Shown: positions 23,700-35,815 of the stretch, in pieces
Position numbering within the stretch: position 1 is the first letter of the stretch
How the letters are laid out: each line of letters opens with the position of its first letter
Assembly (NCBI GenBank): GCA_026545225.1
Contig: CM048845.1
Coordinates: forward strand, 118,485,033 to 118,549,032
Reading direction: 5' to 3'
Origin: Cornus controversa
Lineage: Eukaryota > Streptophyta > Magnoliopsida > Cornales > Cornaceae
Length of the DNA stretch: 64,000 bases
Made by a program: the position numbers and the translations under genes
The notes under the pieces: generated by a model
What the model saw: only the letters and a program-made list of their open reading frames with translations
Databases searched by the model: none
Told to the model about the DNA's origin: nothing

Positions 23700-26600
23700 T
23701 CAAACCTGCCAATAAAAAAAAAGGAAGAAAAATATGAAAAAGAAAGGATCATTAATACGCGACAACAATTCTATTCTGAAACAATCATGTGTGCAATAAC
23801 AAAGAGAGTAAGAAAGAAAATGAATGGTTTCAAGGGTTGAAAGATGCCGAGCATTGTATTGAAACAGAAATTTAACAGCTAAAAAGTTGGGTAGCTGGGC
23901 CAGTTAAGGAAATACTGCACTTATGTGATAAAGATCATCAACTAAACAGGAGAACTAGGAAGGCAAATTAACAGCTTCAAAACATTTGATAGCAAGATCT
24001 TAGCTAGCCAAAATCTCCAAGTTTTTAGATTCTTTTAGGCTTAATTTGACTTTTTTTTTAATTTTTTATTAAGTCATCCTAGATCCCTATTATAACCGAA
24101 ATATGGCTTAAATATTCCAGTGTATTACTTAGGAGCGTCATCCTTCCATTCTATTAGAGTCGTTCAAAGTGCCAGCAACCACCCCCAAGAACTTCTTAGA
24201 ACACACAAGTCCACCCTATGAAAAAGTGATAAAAAATGGCTGAATTTTTGCAAATAGTAGACTTATTTTATTCAACATTGAGCATCAGCTGGGGCTACAT
24301 ATATACATTCACATATCATGTATGCATAACATATATCTACACACACACACACAGAAAGTAGAGGTTCGAATTTTTCACCCACGATTTATAGATAGACTCA
24401 ACATGATAAGAACATGCCAACACAACTTATCTGGAACAGGGCACAGAGCATCTCCTAAGTTGAAAAATAAAGGCCACCGTTGGTTATTGCTGGTCCTGCC
24501 TATGCTTAGGAGTGTTGGGAGTTGTGTCAAAGGAATGTAGGAGAAGTGTTGGTGTGCAACACAAACATCATCTCTCATTCATAGAACAGATCAACAGGCC
24601 ATGGTGTAAAAATTGTGAAATAGGCAGGTTATGAGAACAGTCATAGGCCAACCGTAAAGAATTAAAAAAAAAAGAAAAAGAAAAAAGAGAGAGAGAGAGA
24701 GAATAACCAACATGTTGTAAATATACTAATCTCAGTGAAGTTGAGTAGATGATCCCTAAACATCAAACCCCAGATCCTTTAACGAATTAATGGAGACCAT
24801 ATAAAAGGCCAGTTCAGTATTTCATCCTCAATTAATTAGCTGAAATAAATCATGTTTCAGTATTCCTTGTATTAAAATAAAATATAATTTAAAATTAAAA
24901 GAAAAATAAGCAAATAAATCTTCAGTCATTATTTGGCAAATTGTCTAAAAAGAATGAACCATTAGCCTAAGAGTCAATCTCAAAAATCCACCAGAATATG
25001 TTGAAATCAGGTTGCAGCATTCCTCAATTTTTTATTTTTTATTTTGATAAGTAGCATTCCTCAAAGAAAAAAATAAACTGCATTCCAAAATAAAAGAAGA
25101 GTTATGCAGAGACATGTTCAGTAACATTATTCATCAAAATATCAGAGAGAATGAACCATTAAGCGTCAATCCCATAACCCAGTATAAAAACATGATTATG
25201 TTGTGTGAATTGCTTAAGAATATACTCCACATCTTAATAAGCATATGTGGAATTAACACCCATAGACCTCGAGCAATCCCCCTGTACTCTCATTTTAACA
25301 AGATAGAACTCTTATTTTTAACAGAAACAATAAAAGTTGATTTTCATACTACACTTGCCAAAATCCTGTCAGCTTCATCTTTATTCTATGTCAATATATC
25401 CCGAAATATCCAACTCACTATAGTCCCACAACCATAAAGTTTAATTATATAACAGTACTAGGAGATTTAAGCACACAAAATGGGCTTATGTCAAGAAAAT
25501 CAATACTGAAATAGTTACAGTAACAACTTATAGAGTTAAATCATAAAATTTTAGTGAACTCGTCTAGGTACAGAAATTACCTTCGGCATATCATACTCAT
25601 AGATACGCATCCATTTTGTAGATGACCACTTGTTCCCTTTAATAACAGGACAGCCACCTAAAATAAGGAAGAAGCAAAATTCAGCTAAGAATTATGCAAA
25701 TGCTTTTTGGGAATGAGCTAGTGAGATGGGGATAAAGGCTGTGTACAAGTTCCTTGGGAAATTCAAACACAAGTATATGGTTACAATGTTACATCATCAA
25801 CATGCCTTTAAAGCTATGTTAGTTGGCACCTTCAAGTTACTAAAATGTTGCACGTCTCAAACTTGAGGACAATGAACTGGTAAGATTTTTATAAGGCAGA
25901 TGTGGTAAGCCAATGCAATAAGATGGGTCCTGTCCCCTGGTGTCCGTGTGGTCATTAATGAGATCTTACTATGTATTCTTAACAGCCAATCAAACAATAA
26001 ACTATAACTAACCATGCAAACTTGAAGGATCTGGAGTTGCGTCAGGCTTCATGCTCCAGAAAAGCAACGCATCACCCATCTTTGGTTTAACAGAAAGTCC
26101 TCCTTTTCCGCATTCAGATAGCTCATTCCACCAAGGCACAGAACTATAATTTCCCTTGGCAGCAGGAAATACTGTCTCACCCCCTTCTTCAACATCTGAG
26201 CTGTATCATGATATCAAGTGGAGAAAAAGATTTTATGGGCCTATGCAAATAGAAGAAGCAATATCACTAAAAAAGAAGTGGGTTAATTCATTACTTACAG
26301 GTACATTAGAACTGTAGCAATGCGTTGACCCCCATTCTTAGTGTTAAAATCATCAAGAAAGTAGTCGTAGTGAGGTTCATACTTTTGGCCCACTTCATAG
26401 TGGAGAATTTGAAGTCCTTCCCCATGTTCTGTAGAGTACGGCATTGACCCAAAATGGAAACCAATGTTTATCATAACAAATAAAAATTTAAAAACTAATC
26501 ATAAAAATAGTCTGGAGAAAGTAAGAAAAAAAATTAGCATCTTACAAGGGTGTACTTAATGGAAGGAAATTGAATCGGTCTAGAGATCAGGATTCATCTG

Positions 26601-29600
26601 AATAAACTTCCAAAGAGGAGGAAAAAAAGAATCTGTTGAATATGAAATTCAGTTTTAATATGAATCCAGGGCAAGGGGCAGTTCTGGTGACTGAGTGCCA
26701 AAAGAGCCAGAGGTAGTGGTAATGGAGTTGTTAGAGGGGCCACCGAGAATGGAGATAGTGGCATGAGAAAGGGGAATTCTAAGAAAAATGTCACTAGGGC
26801 ACGAGAAAGAGAAGTTATAAAAGGATGCAAAGGAGATTTTGTAACTTCAACACCACCAATAATAAAGAATTTACACAATTCAAATCATCAGATGAAAAAA
26901 TATGATACTCTGCCCAAAGTATGGTATAACATTTGTCAAAGCTAGTAGTTTAAAAGTAATATCAAGTGTGCAAAAGCCGCCTGTCAACAGTAGTGATCAT
27001 CAAGAACTCAATTGCTAATAATTAGAAATGTTCTTAATAAACACTCTTGGAAAGTAACTAACTTATAAATTGATGGATGTCTTCTTTCTCAAAACCCATG
27101 CAACAAAATTCATGAAGTCCGACTTAGGAAGTGCATATATCAACATAATCAGCAAATTACACAACTGCAAAACTTGTTGCAAATTATTATGCCACAGTAC
27201 CCACATCAATGACCCACCAGCAGTCCAAACCTACTAGCTAAAATATATTAGGTATCTCCTTCCAAAATTTCTATTACATCAATCCAAGAAGAAAAGACAA
27301 ATCTATGGATTAGATGATTAAATACCCAAAGAGATTAATGCACTTCCCCATATCAAAATATGCCTTCTATCCTACTCATCCAAATTTGTTCCAAGTCAGA
27401 GAAATTGTATACCATTATTCATTGGTTAAATGAGTTTAAACTTCATAACTATTACACTAAATTTCCCTACCCTCAAACTGGCACCAACCAAGTTTCATAG
27501 CACACCACAAGCCTGCCAACAATTGACCTCGACAAACTTGAGCTCCATTTGTAGAGGTATGAGGTCAGGCCAAAAGCCAGTCAAAAAAATTATACCAAGC
27601 ATCAACATATTATAATTTGATCCAAAATTCTAACACCAAATATTAAGTTTTGAGGCCTAGTCATTTCTGCTTCAACGCATAAGTTTCATGCATGCCAACT
27701 CTTTTTACACATGAAATTTAAAAATCAAAATAGAAGCCTGCCAAAAATGAAAAGAATCTCAAAAGACGTGTTACTAAAATCTAAAGGATTGATGAGGAGT
27801 TCTCAACCCCATACCTACAGGTATGAAAGTGAAATCTGCAATTCTTTTCTCAATGTCCCGGATTATTTTATCACGCCCTCTAGCCAGAAATGTTCCAGAG
27901 CTAGTACGCACCCTACATGTAAAAGATATGACAAACGTCTTCAAATCAAGGGCATAAAAAGAGATGAATTTAAAGGAAAAGAGAGCTTCCCCAAATCTAG
28001 ATTAAATGCAAAAAGAGATGGAAGGTAAAAAATTCACACCTGCTATCCTTACTCTGGCCAGTCGCGCTATCAACAACTTCTGACTTTACCATGTGAGGCT
28101 TAGCAAGATTGATCAGATACTCACATTCAGTCTGAGACTGCAGAATAAAAATGAAAGGACATTCAATGTTTGCTCGCTTCAGATAACATCAAACTGAGGC
28201 CTTGGTTGAGCATGAAATATTTTTCAATAGGAAACATAAAACACTAATATGCTGTCCATCTGATTATAACAAATCAACAGACATATAAACTCACTCCATA
28301 ACAAGTAGGGATGGCAACGGGGCGGGTTTGCCTAAACCCATCCCCGCCCCGTTGTCTTTAATAGCATTACCAAACCCGTCGCGGGTTTGGGACCGGACGG
28401 GATGGGGCGGGGTGGGCGGGTTTCCACAAATTTGTTCCACATCAAATATTTTTTTAAATTCAAAATATTACAATCCTGGTACTTTGATCCAACAATTAAA
28501 TTCCCATTACAGAGATTAGAAGCCCAATAACAAATTTGATCTACGTTTTTAAATTCAAAATATTACAAGCTTGTTTGTATGATCCAACAATTAAATTCAG
28601 AATAAATAGCCCATTACAGAGACTACATGTCTACATTCCACAACCAAAAAACCCCAGTAACAAGTTTGATCTAACAGTTAAAGAAGGTTTAATACAACCA
28701 AATTAAACACAACAAAATTCCACCATATAAAGTTTAATAAAAGCTTACATTCAAAATTCTCAAAAACAAAATCAAAATTATTCGAGAATCACACTTTGAT
28801 TTTCAATCACCATTTTCTTACTCGAGATTCCAATTCAAGAACCAATCAAAACCTGAAAATGAAGGATAAAAAGAACTTACATACTTATATTTAAAGTTTG
28901 GGAAAGTAGGGATATATAATATAAATTATAATTATATAACAAGTGGATTTGCGGGGCGGGCGGGTTTCTATCACAGACAGAACCCGCCCCGTACCCACTG
29001 CGGGTTCACATTTGCATTCCCATACGCGCCCCGACGGCATAAAAATGGTTCCCATACCCGCCCCAAATGGGGTGGAAACCCGATGGGGTGGGCAAAATTG
29101 CCATCCCCAATAACAAGTACCTGACTATGTTTTATTAACGGATATTAACAGAGTATTGCTACAAATAATCATGATAATGGAGTGAGAAATTCATGGTAAT
29201 AATAAAAAATAAAAACATGGGTGGAAAATCTCATACAAAGCTCATGTCTGTATGTTTAAACTCATGCCCCAAATACTAGATCGTCTCCAAGGTCAAAAGC
29301 TTTCAATTATACATTATATATAGTGTATTTGTGTCCTGACATCAATCCTAATGAGTATTGGTAACTAAATTCTTTACATCCTTTTAAAATCCTTTTGTCG
29401 CTCAATATAACAAAAGATTGTTCACAAGATATGAATGAAATCCAGAATTCGGATAAATTTTTGGCAATTACACTTCATATAAGCGCAGTTATCAAACATA
29501 GAACATACCATTTTTGGAGAATTAAATCGTATAGATTTGTTAAATAGGCATAATTTACAAGAGCAGCTTATAGAAAGAAAGAAAAAAGCGACAAAATTAA

Positions 29601-29988
29601 AAAAATAAATAAAACTAACCAAAAAATTATGATAAATGAAGGCTCTTGGCTCCCAAGAGATCACTTCGACCCATTGATCTCCTCTGCCGTCATCTCCTTC
29701 ACTTCTGACAAAAAAATCCCCCAAATCAAGTCAAATCACAATCGAATTCGACCAAATTATAAAAATGAAATCTCAAATGAACACAACGTACCTGTCCACA
29801 GTCTTGTGAACGATTGAGGTGAGATCATTCGCTTGCCGAGAATTGCTGGAAGTGCTCGGAATGGAAAGAATTCCGAGAGCGAGAAGGATGAGAACAAAGA
29901 ACGAGACCATGATGAGCATAGCTAAAACAAATGTAGACGAAGACGATTTCCGAGGCGGAGCGCGCGAGTACCTCCCTTTCACCGGCAT
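23700..29988 (-). CDS. Prolyl 4-hydroxylase, type II membrane protein (P4H10/P4H3-like), 292 aa, 8 exons
   Basis: Exons in order: 29988-29792, 29704-29620, 28137-28040, 27912-27815, 26428-26299, 26200-26013, 25657-25581, 23705-23700 (879 nt with stop; GT-AG and in phase). The protein has a short basic cytosolic N-terminus, a signal-anchor helix at about 20-42 and a lumenal 2-oxoglutarate/Fe(II) dioxygenase domain. Iron ligands are H179 and D181 in PHYDYF and H265 in SSLHGGC; K275 is the expected 2-oxoglutarate-binding lysine. Plant enzymes of this type hydroxylate proline in cell-wall glycoproteins such as extensins and arabinogalactan proteins in ER and Golgi. Introns 2, 4 and 7 are 1.4-1.9 kb; intron 2 holds a complete hAT element. 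The last exon adds only Val and the stop, after a strong pyrimidine-rich acceptor. If intron 7 were retained, the protein would end ten codons later at a TAA. Confidence 0.88.
28306..29109. mobile_element. hAT-type non-autonomous transposon, 804 bp, perfect 8-bp target duplication
   Basis: ATAACAAG is present at 28298-28305 and 29110-29117. The termini are TAGGGATGGCAACGGGG on the left and TGGGGATGGCAATTTTG on the opposite strand at the right, with long GC-rich inverted ends (gggcggg words) around an AT-rich core. There is no transposase. It lies in intron 2 of the prolyl 4-hydroxylase and leaves both splice sites untouched. Confidence 0.88.
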
Positions 29989-31387
29989 TGTTGCTCAGAG
30001 CTTCGAAGAACAATTCAAAGCCTAGAAATCAACAGTTTTCGAAGAAGAAGAAGAAGAAGGAGATCTGAAGACTCGGTGGGAGAGACGAATAGAGAGAGAG
30101 AGAGAGAGAGAGGTAGACGCGCTTTTAAATTTTCTTTTCACAGTGCATGTGTTTGTGAGTGATGCGATGGGCTAAAATGAAGCAACTCGTCTCTCCGCGA
30201 CAACACTATTTAAATGGATCATCATATTTTTCTTTTCGGGCACTGTTGTCTTTATTTTCATTTGCACTTTATCCCTGTATTTAGGGAATTGTGGTAGCCT
30301 CCCCTGAGATTCTAACAATGCCACTAAACCCCTATTCATAATTTACAAAAGGAAATGGAATTTGATGGGATTTGGAATTCAAAATGAAATGTTAGTATTT
30401 GGAATTGAAGGAATTTAAAATGGAATTGAATTTCATGGGATTTGAAATTTCAAAATATAGTGTTATCAAATTTTATGAAAAATGAAAGAATTTGATGGGA
30501 TTTGTAAACTAGTTTAATTGTAGATTTATAATTTACTCAATTTGTCCTTTTTAGTGAAATGTAACATTAAAATTCTAACTAATAAGGGTAAAATGGCAAA
30601 AAAATATTTTATTTATAATTAAATTCCAAATTATTCCAAACACAAATGAAATTTCATTTCAAATCCAATCCAATTCCAATTCCAAATCTCATAAGAATTT
30701 AGTTCCAAGCAAAGCATTAGGGAACACGCCCACTTTTCTTGTATTGGAGATTCGGACACATTTGGGAGATAGGGATGTGTCCTAAAATTTGACTTTTTTT
30801 TTTGCTTGAACACAATATGAACGTAGTTGAGAGCATAAACTCACCATAAATTTACTCATTTTTTTTAATTTCATGATTTTCTAAATCCTTATCCTTAAAT
30901 TTTGTAAAAACAATACATGATAGAGTTGTTTAAATCCAATGAAATGCATGATTACTACTTTCCCTTCATAATTATAAGAAATTAGCATTCAGAGAGCTTA
31001 ACAAAGAGGGTTGATGTCACGCTCTCCATCCACGAGGGTTCTATGATTTAATGCTTGAAGAGCTTAAAATATAGAGGATGATTAGGTCAATATGTGTTTC
31101 CACGTTTGTAGCCCACTGTATTGACTTGACATGAGTATGTTAATTTTGTTTAATTTAAGTGCTGTTTTTATTAACTTATATCACATGTTGTGGTAGTGGG
31201 GAAGTTGTGCATGATATAATAAGATCAAATCAATTGTATAATCGATCCTTATCCAATTGCATAATTGACTATAACCATGTCAAAAACTGTATACTATTAT
31301 TTTGTTATTTTAGGTCAACTCTTGTTGAGAGAGTGTCCACGTGTGAAGTCTTTATGGAGCTCTCAATAGCATAACAGTAACTGTGCT
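29989..31387. other. Prolyl-hydroxylase upstream region and intergenic DNA
   Basis: A (GAA)n run at about 30040-30057 and a (GA)n run at 30092-30111 lie in the likely leader or promoter. From about 30345 to 30716 is a degenerate foldback of aatttgatgggatttggaa words whose right end (tccaagcaaagcaTTA) looks Tourist-like; its left end is missing. The rest is unremarkable. Confidence 0.45.
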
Positions 31388-31851
31388 GTAGCCAGTACGG
31401 ACACACGGGTAGGACATGGATATGGTGACACTTATAAATTTTAAAAAATAGGATACAAATGTTGCGATGATATAATTATAAAATAATAATATAATATGTA
31501 TTAATTATTCAACCAAAAAAAAAGGTCTACGTTACAAAAATATTTTAATTCATCACCGAGCAATTAAGATTCAAACAAAAATAGACAAATAGACTAAAAA
31601 ACTATACTTATTCAATTATGATACTTCAATTTTTTGCTCACGTATATTTAGCTCAGATTGTTCATCATAACTCAGTCACATATAAATTCTTTTCAAAATA
31701 CTTGAATACATCACTACTATGAAGTGTCCGAGGAGTGTCCAAAAAGAAAATTTTCAAGACACTTTTGTAAAAGTGTTTGACACATGTCTGACATAGTAAT
31801 CGAGGGTCTGACACGAATACGACATTCTCGGTGAAGTATCTGTACTTCTTA
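31388..31851 (-). mobile_element. Repeat-family copy A, about 460 bp (inverted relative to 35329-35815)
   Basis: It starts with tacggacacacggg and ends with gaagtatctgtacttctt. Reverse-complemented, the copy at 35329-35815 matches it along its full length (for example caattaagat, aaaatagacaaatag, gaagtgtcc). No coding capacity and no transposase. Family not named by me; the ends resemble a common plant MITE rich in acggacac words. Confidence 0.65.
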
Positions 31852-32247
31852 GCATGTAACCTATTAGACCCTTCAATATTAATTAAAATGGATTAAATAA
31901 ACTTTAACCATTTCTTTGAGTTGATTTTTGATCCACCATCTTCTCTGAGGGACACAGATCTACACAATGAGGTCACTGTTTTTATACATCAGTACTCAAT
32001 CTCATTCTTCTTACTTTGTTGCTACTTATTTAAAGCATTGAAATACAACCAAAGTTAAAACAAAATGAAATATGGGATTTGGTGGCTGGTGAATGAATTG
32101 GCTACTAGGTATGTGTTTAGTAGATTTGGGGCTACCCAGTTAACAATTTATAGAGAATGGCACTAGGAATAGGAGGGAGAGAGTCTAGAAGCAAGTTACA
32201 TTGCAGTTTAACCAAGTGTAAATGATGCAACATGCAAGGAGTTCATG

Positions 32248-32281
<34 letters not shown>

Positions 32282-32586
32282 CACTTTGCTTTGTTATTCA
32301 TGCTAAAACCCATGTTCACAGCAATCACCTACATTGTAAAGCAAATGCCAAAAAGGGCACAAGTACATACAGAAAGGCTTCAAATTCACACAATCAATCA
32401 ACCATGACTGTCCCAGGAAGGGTCTGTAAACTATATAATATATATATATATATAGGCTTCCTTAATTATGCCATTAAAATAGGCCATTTTTTAAATCCAA
32501 TATGAAGATAAATGTAACATATATCCATGGGCTCGACGGCTTAAAAATTCAATCAGTTGAATGAAGCTGCAGCTCGAATCAATCAC
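31852..32586. other. Intergenic spacer, 3' flank of the 178-aa gene
   Basis: A (TA)n tract at 32248-32279 and a shorter one near 32440-32453. No gene seen; the bases nearest 32586 are probably 3' untranslated. Confidence 0.5.
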
Positions 32587-33626
32587 CTAAAAAATGCCAA
32601 ATGAGATAGTCGTCGGCAAGGGAGGGGGTTTATAGTTGCAAAAATTGGGAATATAAGTGGAGGTTCTGCATTTGGCTTCATCCATGGACTCAATGGCTGG
32701 CTGGTTTAAATAAGCATACTTGCTCTTTGTCCACCTGCACATTAATTTTAATGGAAAAACAAGAAAAACACCTGTTAATAAGTTGGCCACCATAATCAAT
32801 CATCAAGAGCTACAAGAGATGGTCATATGATTCATTTCCATTTCATCGGACACTGCTAAAAACGCATCACAAGTATTGTGATCGAACTAATTGAGGAATT
32901 GAACTAACCAGTCCTTTATTCCCACACGCAGCCCTTCATTGTTCTCATCTTTTCTGCTGGATTTTTTGGCATTCATGCCGCCATTGTTATCCTTGCTGTC
33001 GTCGTCCTCTTTCAAGGACTCTTCAAAGCGCCTGTAATCATCCTCCTACACACCATACACCTTCAGCAAGTTAATCAAATGTAACAGAAATTCAAAATGT
33101 GAAAAAGAGTGTTTGTGTGTGTGTGTGTGTGTATTATTAACGGTCGGTATGTATGTATTATTATAGACTTTAATTACATTTTTTTCATCCCAATTGACAA
33201 TGTGACTTCAATTTCTATCAAAAGGGAAATGAGAAATGTCCACAATTGGTCTCCACTTATGTACCACAACTATCTTGTAATGTCCACAATCGAATGCTCA
33301 TAAACTTCGAAAATTGATCAATCAATAATCTAAAAAAAAAAGAAGAAGATGATTTTGGTAATGTCAACACTTACTGTGAGTTTATTTGCCCTAATACGAG
33401 CTGCAGCCTTGATTGCAGCTAGGAGATGATCTTCCTCATCCACGCGCTTCTGCCTCCAGAACTTGGCGATTTCCTGATTTGTCAAGCTCACCGTAACACT
33501 TGTCTTAGCTGCTGGTTTTGCTGCAGCCCAGAAATTTGGCAGCGGCGGTGGAGGTGGTGGTGGAGTGGTGTGTTTCAGCTTTGTTACACTAGTGCCACCT
33601 TCTTTTACGACCTCCATTTGCTTCAT
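32587..33626 (-). CDS. Uncharacterised plant protein with Pro-rich N-terminus and conserved-looking C-terminus, 178 aa, 3 exons
   Basis: Exons in order: 33626-33375, 33045-32909, 32734-32587 (537 nt with stop; GT-AG, in phase). Residues 20-30 include a run of seven prolines. A helical basic region follows, starting around LTNQEIAKFWRQKR and running to about residue 84 with alternating Ala and Arg. The second exon is acidic, then Lys/Ser-rich (about 85-128). The last exon begins at a KDWWTKSKYAYLNQP segment and ends in a proline-rich tail. There is no signal peptide or membrane helix, so a soluble cytosolic or nuclear protein is likely. I have a faint recollection of similar plant proteins but no function, and assign none. 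The start is the first ATG of the frame; a second Met four codons on could also serve. Confidence 0.75.
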
Positions 33627-33915
33627 CTTAAGAAAACTTCAATGCAATGTATTCTTTTTGTGGAATTAGTATTAGCAGTGTGAGATTGCGGGATATATAT
33701 GATAGGAAATATAAAGATCAAAGTCATAGAGATATACAATATTAATCATCAATTCTATGGAGCTACCAATCCAACCTAACTTTCAAAGATGACTGATGGA
33801 TTGAAACTCCTAGCACAAGACTTTGGTTTATATATATATAGCTAGATATGCCATGGCCTTGCATCTGACTGGTAGATGCAAGACTGAAATTTCAGGTCAT
33901 AATCAGAAATTAGGT

Positions 33916-33956
<41 letters not shown>

Positions 33957-34350
33957 CCATTAATCCATATTGCGGAAACTCCTAGAAGGGCAAAAAACAG
34001 AATAGTTCTTTGAAGTTTTAGGACCATAACTATCAAACTTTTGTTTCAGTCTGTCCAAATATGACAAGTAAATGATCAAACTATCATTTTGATGCTTGAG
34101 TAAAAGGCTGATTAATAAATGCTTGGCAATCACTTTCCTTGTATGCTTCTGATTATTTGATTAGCTTTTGAAACAAAGGAACCAAACTTTTTTGTTCAGA
34201 TTCTCTGGAGCCTGAACTTTACTTTATACTCGTAGCTAACTTTATAGCAATTGAATTTGTTCATTATCATAATGATTTTGGAAAAAAAAATTAATAGATG
34301 AGACTCTTGACTTGAGCTCTTCTTAATAAAGTATTACATTATAAATTAAT
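33627..34350. other. Upstream region of the 178-aa gene
   Basis: Contains TATA-like runs on the minus strand near 33692-33702 and a (TA)n tract at 33919-33952. No coding signal. Confidence 0.45.
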
Positions 34351-34579
34351 AGAAAATGCTACATGCCTCGAAAAAATATTCTAAAATATATCTCGAATTT
34401 ATGTAGCAGGTGATATAGTGCTTATCTAAAAATAGACATCAACATATATACCACCGGGACTCTACGGAGAAAATTCCACCAATATTAACTTACCATTTAA
34501 TTTTATCTCTTAAAATGATAGAAAACACATATTCGAGATATATTTCTGGATATTTATTAGGAACGTGTAGCATTGCTCT
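34351..34579. mobile_element. Small TIR element (MITE), 229 bp
   Basis: Ends AGAAAATGCTACATG and, on the opposite strand, AGAGCAATGCTACACG, continuing into a shared aatatatctcgaat block. Flanks AAATTAAT (34343-34350) and AAATTATT (34580-34587) form an 8-bp duplication with one mismatch. Confidence 0.6.
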
Positions 34580-34907
34580 AAATTATTCATTTTTGTGCTT
34601 GCGCGCTGACATACTTTCTCATTTATCCTTGCGTAGTTTTATTAATGTTCCAATATTAAAAATTAGTAATAATAGATGAGATACTAGTGGACTACAATAA
34701 TTGATAAAGGTGGAGGGAGGAGAGAGAGTGAGAGAGAGCATATATCTATTGTTTGGTAAACAAGACAGAATGAGAGAAAATAGGGGGGTGAATGGGAGCT
34801 ATTTCTCCAAATTCACTTTTTCAGAAGAAGATATTGTTCACATAAAATGAAAAAGATCACATTACCCTTACAAATTTATATACAAGGATAAAATAATAGA
34901 ACAATAG

Positions 34908-35054
34908 TACTCCCTCTATCCCCAAATTCTTGATTAAATTTTTATGTTTGAATTTCTCAATCTAAAAAGGTAAATAACTTTCCAAAATATCATCCAAAAA
35001 TTTACTGCAACTAACTCTACTTTAAAAGAGTAGTTTTATAATTTTAGGGATAGT
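34908..35054. mobile_element. Possible Stowaway-like MITE
   Basis: Starts TACTCCCTCTATCCCCAAAT, the typical Tc1/mariner Stowaway start with a TA duplication, and ends attttagggatagta, a weaker inverted match. Similarity at the right end is short. Confidence 0.4.
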
Positions 35055-35328
35055 AATTTTTCTTTTGAATTGGGTTGTTTCCTAATGTGTGGTGAGGATT
35101 CATCATTTCACTCACATAAATGATTTTCCAAAATTACATAATTTCACATATGTATCATTGCTCTAATTTAAAAAAAGAACAATGCATTAAATATTTATTT
35201 TTATAAAAAAGTATCATGATACGGGTTTATATGATTTTGACTAATCACAAGTCATCATGAAATCAAATACGCTAATATATTCACTTTTTTTACTTAAGTG
35301 AAGGTTTATTTTTCACCAGAATCCCAAC

Positions 35329-35815
35329 CTAGAAAGCACAGATACTTTACCGAATGTGACGTACCCGTGTCAGACACTCGGACATGTGTTAGTAACATTT
35401 TTCTTTTTAAGACACTTCTCGGATACTCCTTGGACACTCCTCAAATATGTGTTGGACACTTCGTAGTAGTGAAGTATATTAAAATATTTCGAAAGGAAAT
35501 TATATGCGACTAAGTTATGATTAAAAATCTAAGATAAATATATGTAGAGAACTAAATAAGTCTGGTTCTTTAATCTATTTGTCTATTTTTGTTTATAAGT
35601 TTATTTAGTTCTTAATTGCTTGAGGATGAATTGAAGTATTTCTGTAATGTGTTTTTTTTGTTGAATAATTAATATATATTAATATATTATATTATTAATT
35701 TATAGTCGTATCATCGTCGTGTCCATGTTCTTTTTTTATTATTTTTTTGTATCGTCATGTTCATGTCGTTTCGTACCTATGTCTAGTGTCCGTGTATGTG
35801 CTTTTTAGATCCCGA
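35329..35815 (+). mobile_element. Repeat-family copy B, about 485 bp (inverted partner of 31388-31851)
   Basis: Begins agcacagatactttaccg and ends near gtgtccgtgtatgtgctttt. Its reverse complement aligns with copy A throughout; both carry the gaagtgtccaa/gagtgtcc words and an AT-rich middle. Non-coding. Confidence 0.65.

Noticed and set aside
26594..26945. Gene inside prolyl-hydroxylase intron 4
   Set aside because: Two opposing frames without domain or splice logic; more likely chance in intronic sequence.
29825..30013. Upstream overlapping frame at the prolyl-hydroxylase start
   Set aside because: It begins with TTG and overlaps the true first exon out of frame.
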